64,000 nt of DNA from Haloarcula argentinensis DSM 12282 (lineage in GTDB: Archaea > Halobacteriota > Halobacteria > Halobacteriales > Haloarculaceae), in assembly GCA_000336895.1 (NCBI GenBank), contig AOLX01000022.1, positions 62,001-126,000 on the forward strand, written 5' to 3'. The notes under the pieces were generated by a model, which ran no database searches, was not told the DNA's origin, and worked only from the letters and a program-made list of their open reading frames with translations. How positions within the stretch are numbered: the first letter of the stretch is position 1; each line of letters begins with the position of its first letter. Of this stretch, positions 27,042 through 36,038 are shown one piece after another. The translations under genes were made by a program, and so were the position numbers.

Positions 27042-29150
27042 TCACCGCGTCGGGCCGTCACGACCCAGGTCTTCGAGCAGGGCGTCGTAGCTCCGGCCGA
27101 ACACCGCCTGTTTTCTGAGCGAGGTTATCGCGACCTGGAAAACGGGGACGGCGAACTGCCCGGCCGGTCCGCCGACGACGACGGCCGCTTCGTGGTCCGT
27201 TTCATCGCTCCATTCGCCGTCGAGTTGCCGAACGAGGACCTCGCCGAAATAGCCGCCGAGTTCCCGCACGACACTGGTGAACGCGCGGTCGTCGAACGAC
27301 GCGTCGCTCCCGAACGTCGTTTCGGCGAAGCGCTCGTCGTCCCACTCCGCGTCAACCAGATCGTCGAGCCGCGAAAGCGAGGCCGGCGAGAAATCGAGGT
27401 CGTGTTCGCCCCAGAAGTCGGCGAACTCGACAGCGGTATCGGCGTGGTCCGCACGGACCGTGTCGGGTTCCCACGAGCGAGTCATCGAGCCAGCGGTCGG
27501 GTCGCTATCAGTGGACGCGGACAGTTCACTCTCGTCGGTGGCCGCTGTCGCAGCCGTCTCGTCAGTGGTCACGTCCTGTGACGGTGCATTACCAGTGGCA
27601 CCAGACGCCTCGACATCCCCGACAGGAACCGATGTGTCACTGTCATCAAACAGTTCCCCAGCGTCGGATTCTGTACCGGCTGCCGGCTCGTCATCGACCG
27701 CCTCGGCATCAGCTGTGTCTGCAAGTGGCTCGTCGACCGCGGTTTCGGAACCCACCGCGTCTGGACCGGCGTCTGCCGATGTATCCGGCGAGCTATCGAG
27801 GGCCGGTTCGTCGTCCATCGATTCATCGACCTCCTCGGCGTCGGCTGTGTCCGTCGCTCCTTCGTCAGCGGGTGTGTCAGTTGCCGCCCCCGCGGGTGTG
27901 TTGTCGCCGGTTCCGTCTTCGTCGCGGGAATCGGCAACCGAGTCCTCGGACGGTATCTCGGTCGCTGGCGCATCGTCTGAAGGGTCCACTGGGGCACTGC
28001 CAACCGTCGGCTCCGCTTCGTCGATGTAGGTGGCCGCTTCGTCGGCTGTGACTGTATTTTCGGCCGTCGTCTCGCCAGCAGCAGTCGTGTCGGCAGTCGG
28101 CTCATCCCCAGAGGCGTCGAGCGGTGGCTCCGTCACCGGTGTTTCAGCCGTTGGTTGATCAGCATCTGTGTCATCCGCCGGCTGCTCGACAGCGGTGTCG
28201 GTTGCCGACCCTGCGTCGGTTGAGTCGATAGTCGGTTCCTCTTCAGTGGTTTCAGCGGCCGGCGGCTCGCTGTCGGCATCATCTGACGCTGAATCGATCG
28301 TATCGGGAACTGCGTTCCCGCCGATGTCGGCAGTCGAGCCGTCAGCTTCGTTGTCCGGTGGAGCCTCGTTCGCTGGCTCGTCAGTACCCTCACTGACGAC
28401 AGGCGTGGGGTCAGTGTCGCCCGACCGGTCGCCCGTTTCCGATTCGGGTTCGACCCGGGTCGGCTCCGTCTCGATGGTCTGGGACGAATCGGAATCAGCG
28501 GTATCGGCGGCAGTTGTCTCACCTCGCTCGTCAGTCTGTCCGTCGTCGACGCGGCTAACGACCCGCGTCGGTTCGGAGACGACACTGTCGGTATCGGTTT
28601 CGTCCGTCTCCGGGTCTTTCGGTCCGTCGTCTCCGGTACTCCGGATAGTATCGAGCGCCAGTTCGGATTCCAGTCGCGTCACGACAGCCGCGAACACCGG
28701 CTCGTCGCCGAACGAGCGGGCGGCCACATCGAACACCGCGACCGCCACCTCGTCGTCCGGCCCGGCAACGGCGACGCCCCATCGACCGTCGGACTGGACC
28801 CACTCGCCGTCGTAGGCTCGCACGAGGAGGTCACCGAGATAGCTCCCGAACCGAACCGTGTTCTCAGTGTAGGTCGTCACACTCGCGTCATCGCCCGCGG
28901 TTCTGCCGTCGTAGCTCTCCTCGATAGCCGTATCGAGGCGCGCGAGCGCGTCGGGGTCGAACGTCAGCGGGTCCGCGCCGTCGACGACGTGCTCGGCGTA
29001 CTCCCGGAACGTCGTCGGGTCGAGCGTCGCCGTGTCCAAGAGTCCCGGCCCATCGTCGGACGGCGGGTCGCCCCCGGCCGCCTGCTCGTCCCCGTCGGTC
29101 GACGAGTCATCGCCACCGACGGCGCGACGGATCGTATCGAACAGGCCCAT
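27042..29150 (-). CDS. duplicated-domain protein with long acidic linker
   Basis: The 702-residue protein has an unknown domain near the N-terminus (about 48-165), a Thr/Asp/Glu/Ala/Pro-rich linker of about 390 residues, and a second copy of the same domain (about 573-695). Matching blocks are GSYLGDLLVRAYDGEW with GGYFGEVLVRQLDGEW, and VAVAGPDDEVAVAVF with AVVVGGPAGQFAVPVF. An N-terminal helix (MGLFDTIRRAV) precedes. No signal peptide or membrane segment is seen. ATG 29150 is used rather than the GTG two codons upstream. The domain has no function I can name; two copies on a flexible tether suggest binding two partners. Confidence 0.85.
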   Translation of the reverse strand: MGLFDTIRRAVGGDDSSTDGDEQAAGGDPPSDDGPGLLDTATLDPTTFREYAEHVVDGADPLTFDPDALARLDTAIEESYDGRTAGDDASVTTYTENTVRFGSYLGDLLVRAYDGEWVQSDGRWGVAVAGPDDEVAVAVFDVAARSFGDEPVFAAVVTRLESELALDTIRSTGDDGPKDPETDETDTDSVVSEPTRVVSRVDDGQTDERGETTAADTADSDSSQTIETEPTRVEPESETGDRSGDTDPTPVVSEGTDEPANEAPPDNEADGSTADIGGNAVPDTIDSASDDADSEPPAAETTEEEPTIDSTDAGSATDTAVEQPADDTDADQPTAETPVTEPPLDASGDEPTADTTAAGETTAENTVTADEAATYIDEAEPTVGSAPVDPSDDAPATEIPSEDSVADSRDEDGTGDNTPAGAATDTPADEGATDTADAEEVDESMDDEPALDSSPDTSADAGPDAVGSETAVDEPLADTADAEAVDDEPAAGTESDAGELFDDSDTSVPVGDVEASGATGNAPSQDVTTDETAATAATDESELSASTDSDPTAGSMTRSWEPDTVRADHADTAVEFADFWGEHDLDFSPASLSRLDDLVDAEWDDERFAETTFGSDASFDDRAFTSVVRELGGYFGEVLVRQLDGEWSDETDHEAAVVVGGPAGQFAVPVFQVAITSLRKQAVFGRSYDALLEDLGRDGPTR

Positions 29151-29229
29151 GGACACCGGAAGTACGTGCCGCTACAAGAATGTACGCCGAAAGGATATTC
29201 AGCCGACAGGTTGGACGGGCGCGGACCGC

Positions 29230-31275
29230 TCAGTGCTCGTCGCGTAATTCCATGTCGGCGACGATTTCGTAGGGATGCTGTCCCTTGCGGATGCCGTCGA
29301 GCAACTGGAACGCCTCGTCGGGCGCGAGGAAGTGCCGCGTCACGGCCCGGCCGAGCGGCGTCGGTGAGAGGCCGTCGATGAACTCGTATTCGAGCAGTTT
29401 CCCCAGCGCGTGCTTCGTCGGCACCTCGCCGACCATCCGGTCGTTGAGCCGCTTGGCCTGCTTGCCGGCGACGGTGACGTTCGCCAGCGTCTCCTCGACG
29501 GCTGCGCCCTCGTCGTAGCGGGTGATGACCGGCTCCATCTCGCCTTTCAGGAGCTTGAACGCCACTTCGTCCTCGGTCATCTCCATGCTGTTGTGGTACG
29601 AACAGTCCGGCTCGACCAGCATGTAGACGGTGCCCTTGTCGTGGTAGTCCGGGCGGCCGGCACGGCCGAGCATCTGGCTGAACTCCTGGACGGTGAGCCA
29701 CTCGATACCCATCGCCAGCGAGTCGAAGATGACCTGCGAGGCCGGGAAGTCCACCCCCGCCGCGAGGGCCGCCGTCGTCACGACCGCCGCCAGGTCCTGA
29801 TCGGCGAACTGCCGCTCGACCCGCTGGCGCTTCCGGTTGTCCAGCCCGGCGTGGTACGGCGCGGAGCTGTACTCCAGTTTGCGAGAAATCTGGTGACAGC
29901 GCCGTCGGGAGTTGGTGAAGATAATCGTCTGGCCGCGGTAGCCCTTGCTGGATTTGTTGTCGAATGCTCGCTTGACGAGCTTCTTTTCGGTCTCGATCTT
30001 CTCGCGGCCGTCGGCGAACGTAACGTGGCGCTCGATTGGGACCGGCCGCTCCTCGAACTCGATGAGTGTCGCCCGGAGCTGGTCGGCCAGCTGGCCGGGG
30101 TTACCGACCGTCGCCGAGAGGTAGACCCACTGCGTGTCGCCGCTGTCGGGCGCACCCCCGGACTCACAGTAGTACTTCAGCCGCGAGATCAGGCCGTCGA
30201 GCCGGTGGCCTCGCTCGTCCTCCCCGAGCGTGTGGACCTCGTCGATGACGACTGTGCCGACAGTGCCGAGGTCCTTGCCGGTCCGGAGCGCGTGGTCGAT
30301 CCCCTCGTAGGTCCCGACGATGACGTCGGCCTCGGGGTCGAAGCGGCCGCCCTCGTCGGCGATGCGACTCGCACCCACGCGGAGCGACACGTCGACCATG
30401 TCGCCGTAGCGGCCCTGAAACTGCTCGTATTTCTGGTTCGCAAGCGCGACCAGCGGGACGAGAAACAGCATCGTCCCCTTGTTGTTCAGGACGCGGTCGA
30501 TACCGGCCATCTCGCCGATGAGCGTCTTCCCCGTCGCTGTCGCGCTCACGACCAGCTGGTCACGGCCCTCTGTGGCCCCGTGCTCGACGGCGAGGCTCTG
30601 GACCGGCAGCAGTGTATCGAACCGCGATTCGAGATGGTCTTGCATCCCGGGATGGAGGTCAAGCGAGTCGACGCGGACGGGGTCGACCTCGTCGACGGTG
30701 GCTGAAATCTCGTCGAACTTCGTCAGGTCCGGGTCCAGCTGGCCCGACAGGAGGTTCGTCACCCGGTCGAGATCCTGCACCTCAAGCAGTAGCTCTTCGA
30801 GGCGGTCGCGGGCGTCGCTGCTGATACTTCCTTTGAACGCGAGTTCGCGGTCGAGTTGCTGGCGAGCGCACTCCGGACAGATGGTTTCGTCGTCGGTCTC
30901 GATGGCCGTCTCGCTCGTGATCGGCGAGTAGCGCCCGTCAGAGGCACACAGCCGACAGGTCCGGACGACCTTGGCCTCGATCTGGTACGCGTCGAGCATC
31001 TCGCGGACACGCTCGCGTGCGAGCGGGGCGGTCTGCTCTGAAATTCGAATGCGGGCCGCACGGCGGGCGAGGTCGACGAACTGGTCGGGTGAGCGAAGCT
31101 CCTCGCTGGTCCCGTCCTTGACGCGGAGGCGACGCGGGCGGGGACCGGCGTCGGTCTCTTTGAGCTCGAGGATGCCGTGGAAGAGCCGCTCGCCGTCCCG
31201 GTGGGCGGCGACGCGGAACTCCTCGCCGTGTTCGTGGAGGAACAGCGTCTCTACCTGTGCGGCCTGCTGTGACAC
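29230..31275 (-). CDS. archaeal SF2 DEAD/DEAH helicase with zinc motif (COG1202-like)
   Basis: This 681-residue helicase has an N-terminal extension with Cys107/110/133/136 (CRLC and CPEC, a zinc site), then the SF2 core: Walker A SATATGKT (244-251), DEVH (345-348), SAT motif III (LSATVG), and C-terminal helicase motifs including AVVTTAALAAGVDFPA and QMLGRAGRP. The architecture matches the archaea-specific superfamily II group COG1202. A role in DNA repair or RNA processing is likely but not defined. Its GTG/ATG start at 31275 gives the family N-terminus. It stands alone. Confidence 0.9.
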   Translation of the reverse strand: MSQQAAQVETLFLHEHGEEFRVAAHRDGERLFHGILELKETDAGPRPRRLRVKDGTSEELRSPDQFVDLARRAARIRISEQTAPLARERVREMLDAYQIEAKVVRTCRLCASDGRYSPITSETAIETDDETICPECARQQLDRELAFKGSISSDARDRLEELLLEVQDLDRVTNLLSGQLDPDLTKFDEISATVDEVDPVRVDSLDLHPGMQDHLESRFDTLLPVQSLAVEHGATEGRDQLVVSATATGKTLIGEMAGIDRVLNNKGTMLFLVPLVALANQKYEQFQGRYGDMVDVSLRVGASRIADEGGRFDPEADVIVGTYEGIDHALRTGKDLGTVGTVVIDEVHTLGEDERGHRLDGLISRLKYYCESGGAPDSGDTQWVYLSATVGNPGQLADQLRATLIEFEERPVPIERHVTFADGREKIETEKKLVKRAFDNKSSKGYRGQTIIFTNSRRRCHQISRKLEYSSAPYHAGLDNRKRQRVERQFADQDLAAVVTTAALAAGVDFPASQVIFDSLAMGIEWLTVQEFSQMLGRAGRPDYHDKGTVYMLVEPDCSYHNSMEMTEDEVAFKLLKGEMEPVITRYDEGAAVEETLANVTVAGKQAKRLNDRMVGEVPTKHALGKLLEYEFIDGLSPTPLGRAVTRHFLAPDEAFQLLDGIRKGQHPYEIVADMELRDEH

Positions 31276-31561
31276 AGTCGTCTAGTGGCGACTGCGCTAC
31301 TTGAGCGGTTCGGACTTGTTTCGAGGGAGCGTACCAGTGACTTCAGAATGTTGGCGACTATTGCATCAGTCCGCCGCAGTTGTGCCGGACTCTGCTCGCA
31401 CACACTGTGTACGGTTCGTCGCCACCGAGCATCTTTTGAGCGGCGCGCTATCGAATTATTAGTTGGATTCAGTCTCCCAAATTTTATCTTTCAAATTATA
31501 AAATGAATAGAATTTTTATTTCCGTAAGTCTAAGTAATTGTATTCTTCAAGTTGTGAATGG
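31276..31561. other. AT-rich noncoding gap
   Basis: No convincing gene is seen here. The right half (31440-31550) is strongly AT-rich, with TTTATCTTTCAAATTATAAAATGAATAG-like composition, far below the surrounding GC. It is likely the promoter of the small membrane protein gene at 31562 and may mark transferred DNA. Confidence 0.4.
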
Positions 31562-31984
31562 ATGGAAGAATACGACGACGGCAGTATGAGTCCGCATGAA
31601 CAACGTGGTCGGAAGAAGCCGGCGTATCGGTGGCATATGTATCACACACTAATTGTGTGGGTCGTAGCGCCAGTAGCCGGACTTATCGTAAAGCTGGGTG
31701 GACTGAAACTACCCGGCCTCAGAGAAGTGACAGTTGTTTTTTTGCTGGCTGTCTCGTTTGCGGCGCTCCTGACCGCCATCGGTTCAATAAAGGCGTTCTA
31801 CGACGATGCTCAGTCGCTGAAAGGAGCCAACGCATACTATCAGCCGCTATGGCCGCTATGGGTCATCGGGTCGGTTATTATTAGCACTGTGTTCACCGCG
31901 CCGCTGTACTTGATTCTGCGCCGCGTCCGAATGGGGCCAGCCGATTATTCTCAGACGTATCTGTCCGGGGTCTTTGAACGGTAA
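31562..31984 (+). CDS. small membrane protein, unknown family
   Basis: This is a 140-residue protein with about three to four hydrophobic helices (roughly 27-46, 55-75, 93-116) and a charged N-terminus (MEEYDDGSMSPHEQRGRKK). The ATG 31562 is preferred; a TTG at 31538 would add eight residues. The gene and its flanks are AT-richer than neighbours, which points to horizontal gain. I recognise no family or operon partner. Confidence 0.65.
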   Translation: MEEYDDGSMSPHEQRGRKKPAYRWHMYHTLIVWVVAPVAGLIVKLGGLKLPGLREVTVVFLLAVSFAALLTAIGSIKAFYDDAQSLKGANAYYQPLWPLWVIGSVIISTVFTAPLYLILRRVRMGPADYSQTYLSGVFER

Positions 31985-32113
31985 TTGATCGAATTCGGTT
32001 ATTTTCTTACAAGACGTTCACCGGGACGTATGCTTGTGGAGCAAGTGCCCCACTAGCGATGTATCTGACCTCAGGTGCCTTACGGCGCTAAGATGCGACG
32101 CCACTACTACGAA

Positions 32114-32479
32114 TTAGCCTTGTAGCGTAATTTCGTCGTCGCCGGTGGGAACCGCACAGAGGAACGCGCCCGGTTCGTCGCCGTCGTTACGGTACCAGTG
32201 GACAGCGCCAGCGGGGATATGGAGGCTATCGCCGGCTTCGACATCGTACTCATCGCCCTCAATGCCGACGGTGTACTGTCCGGCAAGGACGTACTGCTCA
32301 TGTTCGATTTCGTTGGTGTGTTTCGGCACGTTGCCGCCGGGGGCGAACGTGAAGCGACGGATTGCGAGGTTACCGCCGCCGTTCTCCTCGCCGATGAGAA
32401 CGCCCTTTTCCAGCCCGTCAGCTGCGTCGACAGGGTCGTACTCGATGTCTTCGGTCCGCCGAATCAGTGGGTCACTCAT
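32114..32479 (-). CDS. cupin domain protein
   Basis: This is a 121-residue single-cupin protein. The barrel signature runs through GGNVPKHTNEIEHEQYVLAGQYTVGIEGDEYDVEAGDSLHIPAGAVHWY: H54, H60 and E61/Q62 in motif 1 and H94 in motif 2 are candidate metal ligands. Many such haloarchaeal cupins have no known substrate. ATG 32479 is used; the longer upstream frame is Thr/Pro/Arg-rich shadow of the site-2 protease gene. Divergent from that gene, with about 100 bases between. Confidence 0.85.
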   Translation of the reverse strand: MSDPLIRRTEDIEYDPVDAADGLEKGVLIGEENGGGNLAIRRFTFAPGGNVPKHTNEIEHEQYVLAGQYTVGIEGDEYDVEAGDSLHIPAGAVHWYRNDGDEPGAFLCAVPTGDDEITLQG

Positions 32480-32579
32480 GAGTGGACCGTCACGGGCTCG
32501 GCGCAAAGGCGTACCGGCGGCGGTGACTGCGACAGTCCTGCCAAGGGGGCTTAAGACCGTCCCCCGATAAGCGAGGAGT

Positions 32580-33785
32580 ATGCGCCGGTTTCGCATCGGA
32601 AGCGCGTTCGGAATCCCCATCCAGTTGGACCTGACGTTTCTCCTCGTGCTACCGCTGTTCGCCTGGATTATCGGGACACAGATCGAACAGACGACCGAGC
32701 TGTTGAATGGGACACTGAACGCCGGGCTGGATGCGGCCGTCCTCACAGACGGCGCGCTCGTCTGGGTGCTCGGCATCGGTGCGGCCGTCGGCCTGTTCAC
32801 CGGCGTCGTCCTCCACGAACTCGGCCACTCCCTGGTGGCCATCCGCTATGGCTTTCCCATCGACTCCATCACGCTCTGGCTGTTCGGCGGCATCGCCCAG
32901 CTCAGCGAGATGCCTGAAGACTGGAAGCAAGAGCTGGTCATCGCTATCGCCGGCCCCATCGTCAGTATCGCCGTCGGCGCTGTCTGTTTTGTCGCGTTCC
33001 AGATTCTCCCGAGCGGCGCGGCGACGCCTATCGAATCGGCCCGGTTCATCCTCGGCTATCTCGCGCTGATGAATATCGCGCTGGCGGCGTTCAACATGCT
33101 CCCGGGGTTCCCGATGGACGGCGGCCGGGTCCTTCGCGCGTTGCTCGCCCGCCGGCGGTCGTACGCCAGAGCCACCACCATCGCCGCCGAGGTCGGGAAG
33201 GTGTTCGCCGTCTTTCTCGGCCTCTTTGGCATCTTCGTCCTCGGAAATATCTTCCTCGCCGGCCTGGCCTTCTTCATCTACATCGGCGCGGCGGGCGAGT
33301 CCCGCCAGACCTCAATGCGGGCCGCGTTCGAGGGCGTCACCGTCGCGGACGTGATGACGCCGGCGGACCACGTAACGACGGTCCCCGAAGATATGTCTGT
33401 CCGTGAGCTCATCCAGACGATGTTCAAGGAGCGCCACACCGGTTACCCGGTCGAACGTGGCGGCGAGGTCGTCGGCCTCGTGACGCTCGAAGACGCCCGC
33501 GCCGTTCAAGAGGTCGAGCGCGAGGCCTACACCGTCGGCGACGTGATGACGACGGAGATCATCACGATCAGCCCGGACACCGACGTGATGGACGCGCTGA
33601 CTTCACTTCAGCAGAACTCCGTCGGTCGCTTGCTCGTCACTGACGAGGACGACTCCTTCGAGGGGCTGCTCACCCGGACAGATATCATGACGGCGCTCTC
33701 GATTATCAAGTCCAGTGGCGACTTTACCCCCATCGGCGAGACGGAAACCGAAACCGTCCGACCCGAATCCAGAATAGAGCGCTGA
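32580..33785 (+). CDS. site-2 protease (M50) with CBS domains
   Basis: This 401-residue intramembrane zinc metalloprotease has HELGH at 79-83 in a hydrophobic helix and the second motif NMLPGFPMDGG (172-182, with Asp180 as third ligand). About six helices fill residues 15-235. Two CBS domains (about 245-370) end the protein and would bind adenine nucleotides to regulate cleavage. M50 proteases cut membrane-anchored regulators. ATG 32580 is well placed and the gene is convergent with the phosphoribosyltransferase. Confidence 0.92.
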   Translation: MRRFRIGSAFGIPIQLDLTFLLVLPLFAWIIGTQIEQTTELLNGTLNAGLDAAVLTDGALVWVLGIGAAVGLFTGVVLHELGHSLVAIRYGFPIDSITLWLFGGIAQLSEMPEDWKQELVIAIAGPIVSIAVGAVCFVAFQILPSGAATPIESARFILGYLALMNIALAAFNMLPGFPMDGGRVLRALLARRRSYARATTIAAEVGKVFAVFLGLFGIFVLGNIFLAGLAFFIYIGAAGESRQTSMRAAFEGVTVADVMTPADHVTTVPEDMSVRELIQTMFKERHTGYPVERGGEVVGLVTLEDARAVQEVEREAYTVGDVMTTEIITISPDTDVMDALTSLQQNSVGRLLVTDEDDSFEGLLTRTDIMTALSIIKSSGDFTPIGETETETVRPESRIER

Positions 33786-33786
33786 A

Positions 33787-34434
33787 TCACTCCTCAGCCA
33801 GATACGACATCGCGGCCTCGTCGGAGACCTGCTCGAACTGCTCGTAGTACTGGCCGACAGCGCGGAACTCCGACGGAACCTCCAGACAGACCACCTCGTC
33901 GACCAGCGCTTCGAGGTCCGACATCGCCCGCGGCGAGGCGACCGGTACCGCGAGCACCAGTCGTTCGGGGTCGGCCTGTCGGATCTGCTCGATGCAGGCC
34001 CGCGCCGTCGCGCCCGTCGCCACACCGTCGTCGACGAGGCACACCCGCTTGCCCGTAAGCGACGGCGATGACTCCGAGTCGCGGTAGCGCTGGGCTTTCT
34101 GCTTGGCGGCGTCGGCCATCTCCGCTCGCGTGTTCGCAACGTAGTCACGAGGAATCTCTCGTCGATCAATGACATCACTGTTGAGCCACACAGTCCCATC
34201 AGCGGCGACAGCGCCGATGGCGTACTCGGGGTTGTTCGGTGCGCCGATCTTCTTTGCGACCGCGATGTCGAGCGGAACACCCAGCGTGTCGGCGACGGGA
34301 CGACCCACCGGCAGTCCACCACGGGGAATTGCGAGGACGATGTTGACTTCGATATCCCGCTCGCGCAACGCCTCTCCCAGCCGTTTCCCAGCCGCCTGTC
34401 TGTTCTCGAACGTCGGGGAGCGGTTGCGTCTCAT
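33787..34434 (-). CDS. phosphoribosyltransferase family protein
   Basis: This 215-residue type I phosphoribosyltransferase fold has VLAIPRGGLPVGRPVADTLG near residue 33 and the PRPP loop VCLVDDGVATGATA (about 125-138). It resembles the COG1926 predicted phosphoribosyltransferases; the base substrate is unknown. ATG 34434 is supported by an AAATATTT box at about 34460-34467, 29 bases upstream. The longer frame starts in that box. Confidence 0.87.
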   Translation of the reverse strand: MRRNRSPTFENRQAAGKRLGEALRERDIEVNIVLAIPRGGLPVGRPVADTLGVPLDIAVAKKIGAPNNPEYAIGAVAADGTVWLNSDVIDRREIPRDYVANTRAEMADAAKQKAQRYRDSESSPSLTGKRVCLVDDGVATGATARACIEQIRQADPERLVLAVPVASPRAMSDLEALVDEVVCLEVPSEFRAVGQYYEQFEQVSDEAAMSYLAEE

Positions 34435-34459
34435 ACTAGTTAGTTCGCTGTCGAGACGC

Positions 34460-34467
34460 AAATATTT
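34460..34467 (-). promoter_or_regulatory. TATA box of the phosphoribosyltransferase gene
   Basis: The self-complementary AAATATTT is centred 29 bases before ATG 34434, supporting leaderless transcription. Confidence 0.5.
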
Positions 34468-34523
34468 CCGCATGCTGCCAGCTTCGGGGTAGTCAAACAA
34501 GCCAGTACCAGCGAAGCCCTGCG

Positions 34524-34808
34524 TTACTTCTCAGCCAGTGCCGCGGCAACCGCTTCGAGTTCGCCCTTCCGGAAGGGCTGCTCCGCGTCTGCCGGGTCGT
34601 CGTCCTCCCGTTCTCCAATTTTCCAGAGAATCCCAGCCCGCATTTGTGGCTTCGACGGCAGCCGATCCGTGTCGATGTCGTATCCGACGGCCTCGCAGAT
34701 CGCCGCCAGCGCTTCCTTGGTAAAAGCAGTCGAGACCGGGCGTTCGTACCGTCCGACAGCCTCGCGAATCTCGTTCCGCAGTTCGTCGACAGTCGGTGAC
34801 ATACGCAT
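34524..34808 (-). CDS. small helical protein of unknown function
   Basis: This acidic 94-residue protein is predicted to be mostly helical, with heptad-like Leu/Ile/Ala spacing (VDELRNEIREAVGRY, then TKEALAAICEAVGYDI). No metal or catalytic motif is seen. The start may be ATG 34808 or 34802; both are in frame. It lies upstream of the phosphoribosyltransferase gene on the same strand, about 90 bases away, but each probably has its own promoter. Conserved haloarchaeal families of this size exist with no function. Confidence 0.7.
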   Translation of the reverse strand: MRMSPTVDELRNEIREAVGRYERPVSTAFTKEALAAICEAVGYDIDTDRLPSKPQMRAGILWKIGEREDDDPADAEQPFRKGELEAVAAALAEK

Positions 34809-34845
34809 ACTGGCGGCGGGCCCGATTGTGTAGATTCCGGTCCGA

Positions 34846-35694
34846 CTACACCGTCACACCACCGACAGCAGACGGGTCCCGCCGCTGGATGCCAGCCCGC
34901 CAGCGCAATTCTGCCCGCGAGACGTGACCGAACTCCGCCCGACGGTGACAGCCCGGACACAGCGAGACGACGTTGTCCAGCGTATGCGCATCCCGGACAG
35001 CAAGGGCTGGCATCGCAGCGAACAGTCGGACCGGCACGATGTGGTGTACGTCCGGGTTCCGCCCTAGTTCGTCTGCATCAGTGCCACAGAGTACACAGGC
35101 GTGGTCGTCCCGCTCCAGCGCCTGCTTGCGGACTGCCCGCCATCCCGGTCCGTAGTCGCCGACGCCACCGCCGCGCCAGTTCGGATGGCCGTCGCCGGTG
35201 AACGCCGCCGAGAGCCACTCGGCGTGGCAGTTGCGACTGCAAAGGACGACTTCGCCAGTCACATCGCTCGGGTATCGCTCAACGGGGCTGTCACAGACAG
35301 AGCAGCCAAATCTGAGCTTTCCGCCGTTCCAGTTTGGATTTGCCGCACCGGAAATCTCTCGGCTGTGCCGCCACTCAGCGTTCTCGACACACTCCGGGCA
35401 GTAACAGCCCTTCTTTTCTGATGGATAGTACTCGAAAACCGTGCCGCAATTGTCACAGGTCGTTTCTGCTTTCGCGCCGGAGTAATTTGGGTTGTCAGCC
35501 CCAGAAAAGGATACCGCGGCATCGCGACACTCGTCAGAGCAGTAGCGTTTCTCGTATTCAGAATGAAATCGGTCCGAACAGAGGTCACACTCCCTGTTTG
35601 GCAGACGTTCGCCGTGAGTGCTGCTGTGGTGAACGCGAAGTCCACGCTTCGAGTCAAACGTTCGGTCACAGGAGGGGCAATCGTTGTTTCCCAT
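34846..35694 (-). CDS. HNH endonuclease with multiple zinc-finger modules
   Basis: This 282-residue protein starts with a C2H2 finger (CPSCDRTFDSKRGLRVHHSSTHG), then two or more Cys-rich knuckles (CDLC/CSDEC, CDNC/CPEC, CSVC/CSRNC). It ends with an HNH nuclease: CVLCGTDADELGRNPDVHHIVPV, DNVVSLCPGCHRRAEFGH. Repeated NPNxxG segments (NPNYSGAK, NPNWNGG, HPNWRGG) link the modules and resemble the NUMOD-like linkers of group I intron homing nucleases. Composition is AT-richer than neighbours. It may be a free-standing homing-type or restriction nuclease. No intron is visible around it. Confidence 0.82.
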   Translation of the reverse strand: MGNNDCPSCDRTFDSKRGLRVHHSSTHGERLPNRECDLCSDRFHSEYEKRYCSDECRDAAVSFSGADNPNYSGAKAETTCDNCGTVFEYYPSEKKGCYCPECVENAEWRHSREISGAANPNWNGGKLRFGCSVCDSPVERYPSDVTGEVVLCSRNCHAEWLSAAFTGDGHPNWRGGGVGDYGPGWRAVRKQALERDDHACVLCGTDADELGRNPDVHHIVPVRLFAAMPALAVRDAHTLDNVVSLCPGCHRRAEFGHVSRAELRWRAGIQRRDPSAVGGVTV

Positions 35695-35798
35695 CGATAA
35701 GTACTATTTATTTACACTTCATAAAGAAATGGATGCAGAATGGAAATGTAAATTTGCGGAATTCTGAGAGTGGCGAAATCGCCGCGTAGAAAGTCTGA

Positions 35799-35870
35799 GT
35801 CCGGGCGCGGGAATTGAACCCGCCTCTTAGCCACCACAAGGCTAAAGGATGCCACTACCCCAGCCCGGAC
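35799..35870 (-). tRNA. tRNA-His (GUG) with encoded G-1
   Basis: On the minus strand an 8-base acceptor stem forms between GTCCGGGC and GCCCGGAC, so the extra G(-1) pairs with C73, the identity element of tRNA-His. The anticodon loop TTGTGGT gives anticodon GTG between TAGCC and GGCTA. The T arm GCGGG-TTCAATT-CCCGC is intact, with no intron. Confidence 0.95.
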
Positions 35871-36038
35871 ACGCTTGCTGAAGCATACATAGATATTCCG
35901 CTGGAACAGAAATACGTTACGAATCTGGAAACCAGTGGGTCGTGAGAGCGCGTGACAGCGGTGGTATATCCGACGCTGTCCAGTCCATCGGCCGCTTCGG
36001 GATGCTTTTACACTGCCGACGCGTACAGATAAGCACGC

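Noticed and set aside
29410..30705. 431-codon frame opposite the archaeal helicase
   Set aside because: Antisense shadow of a gene with complete helicase motifs.
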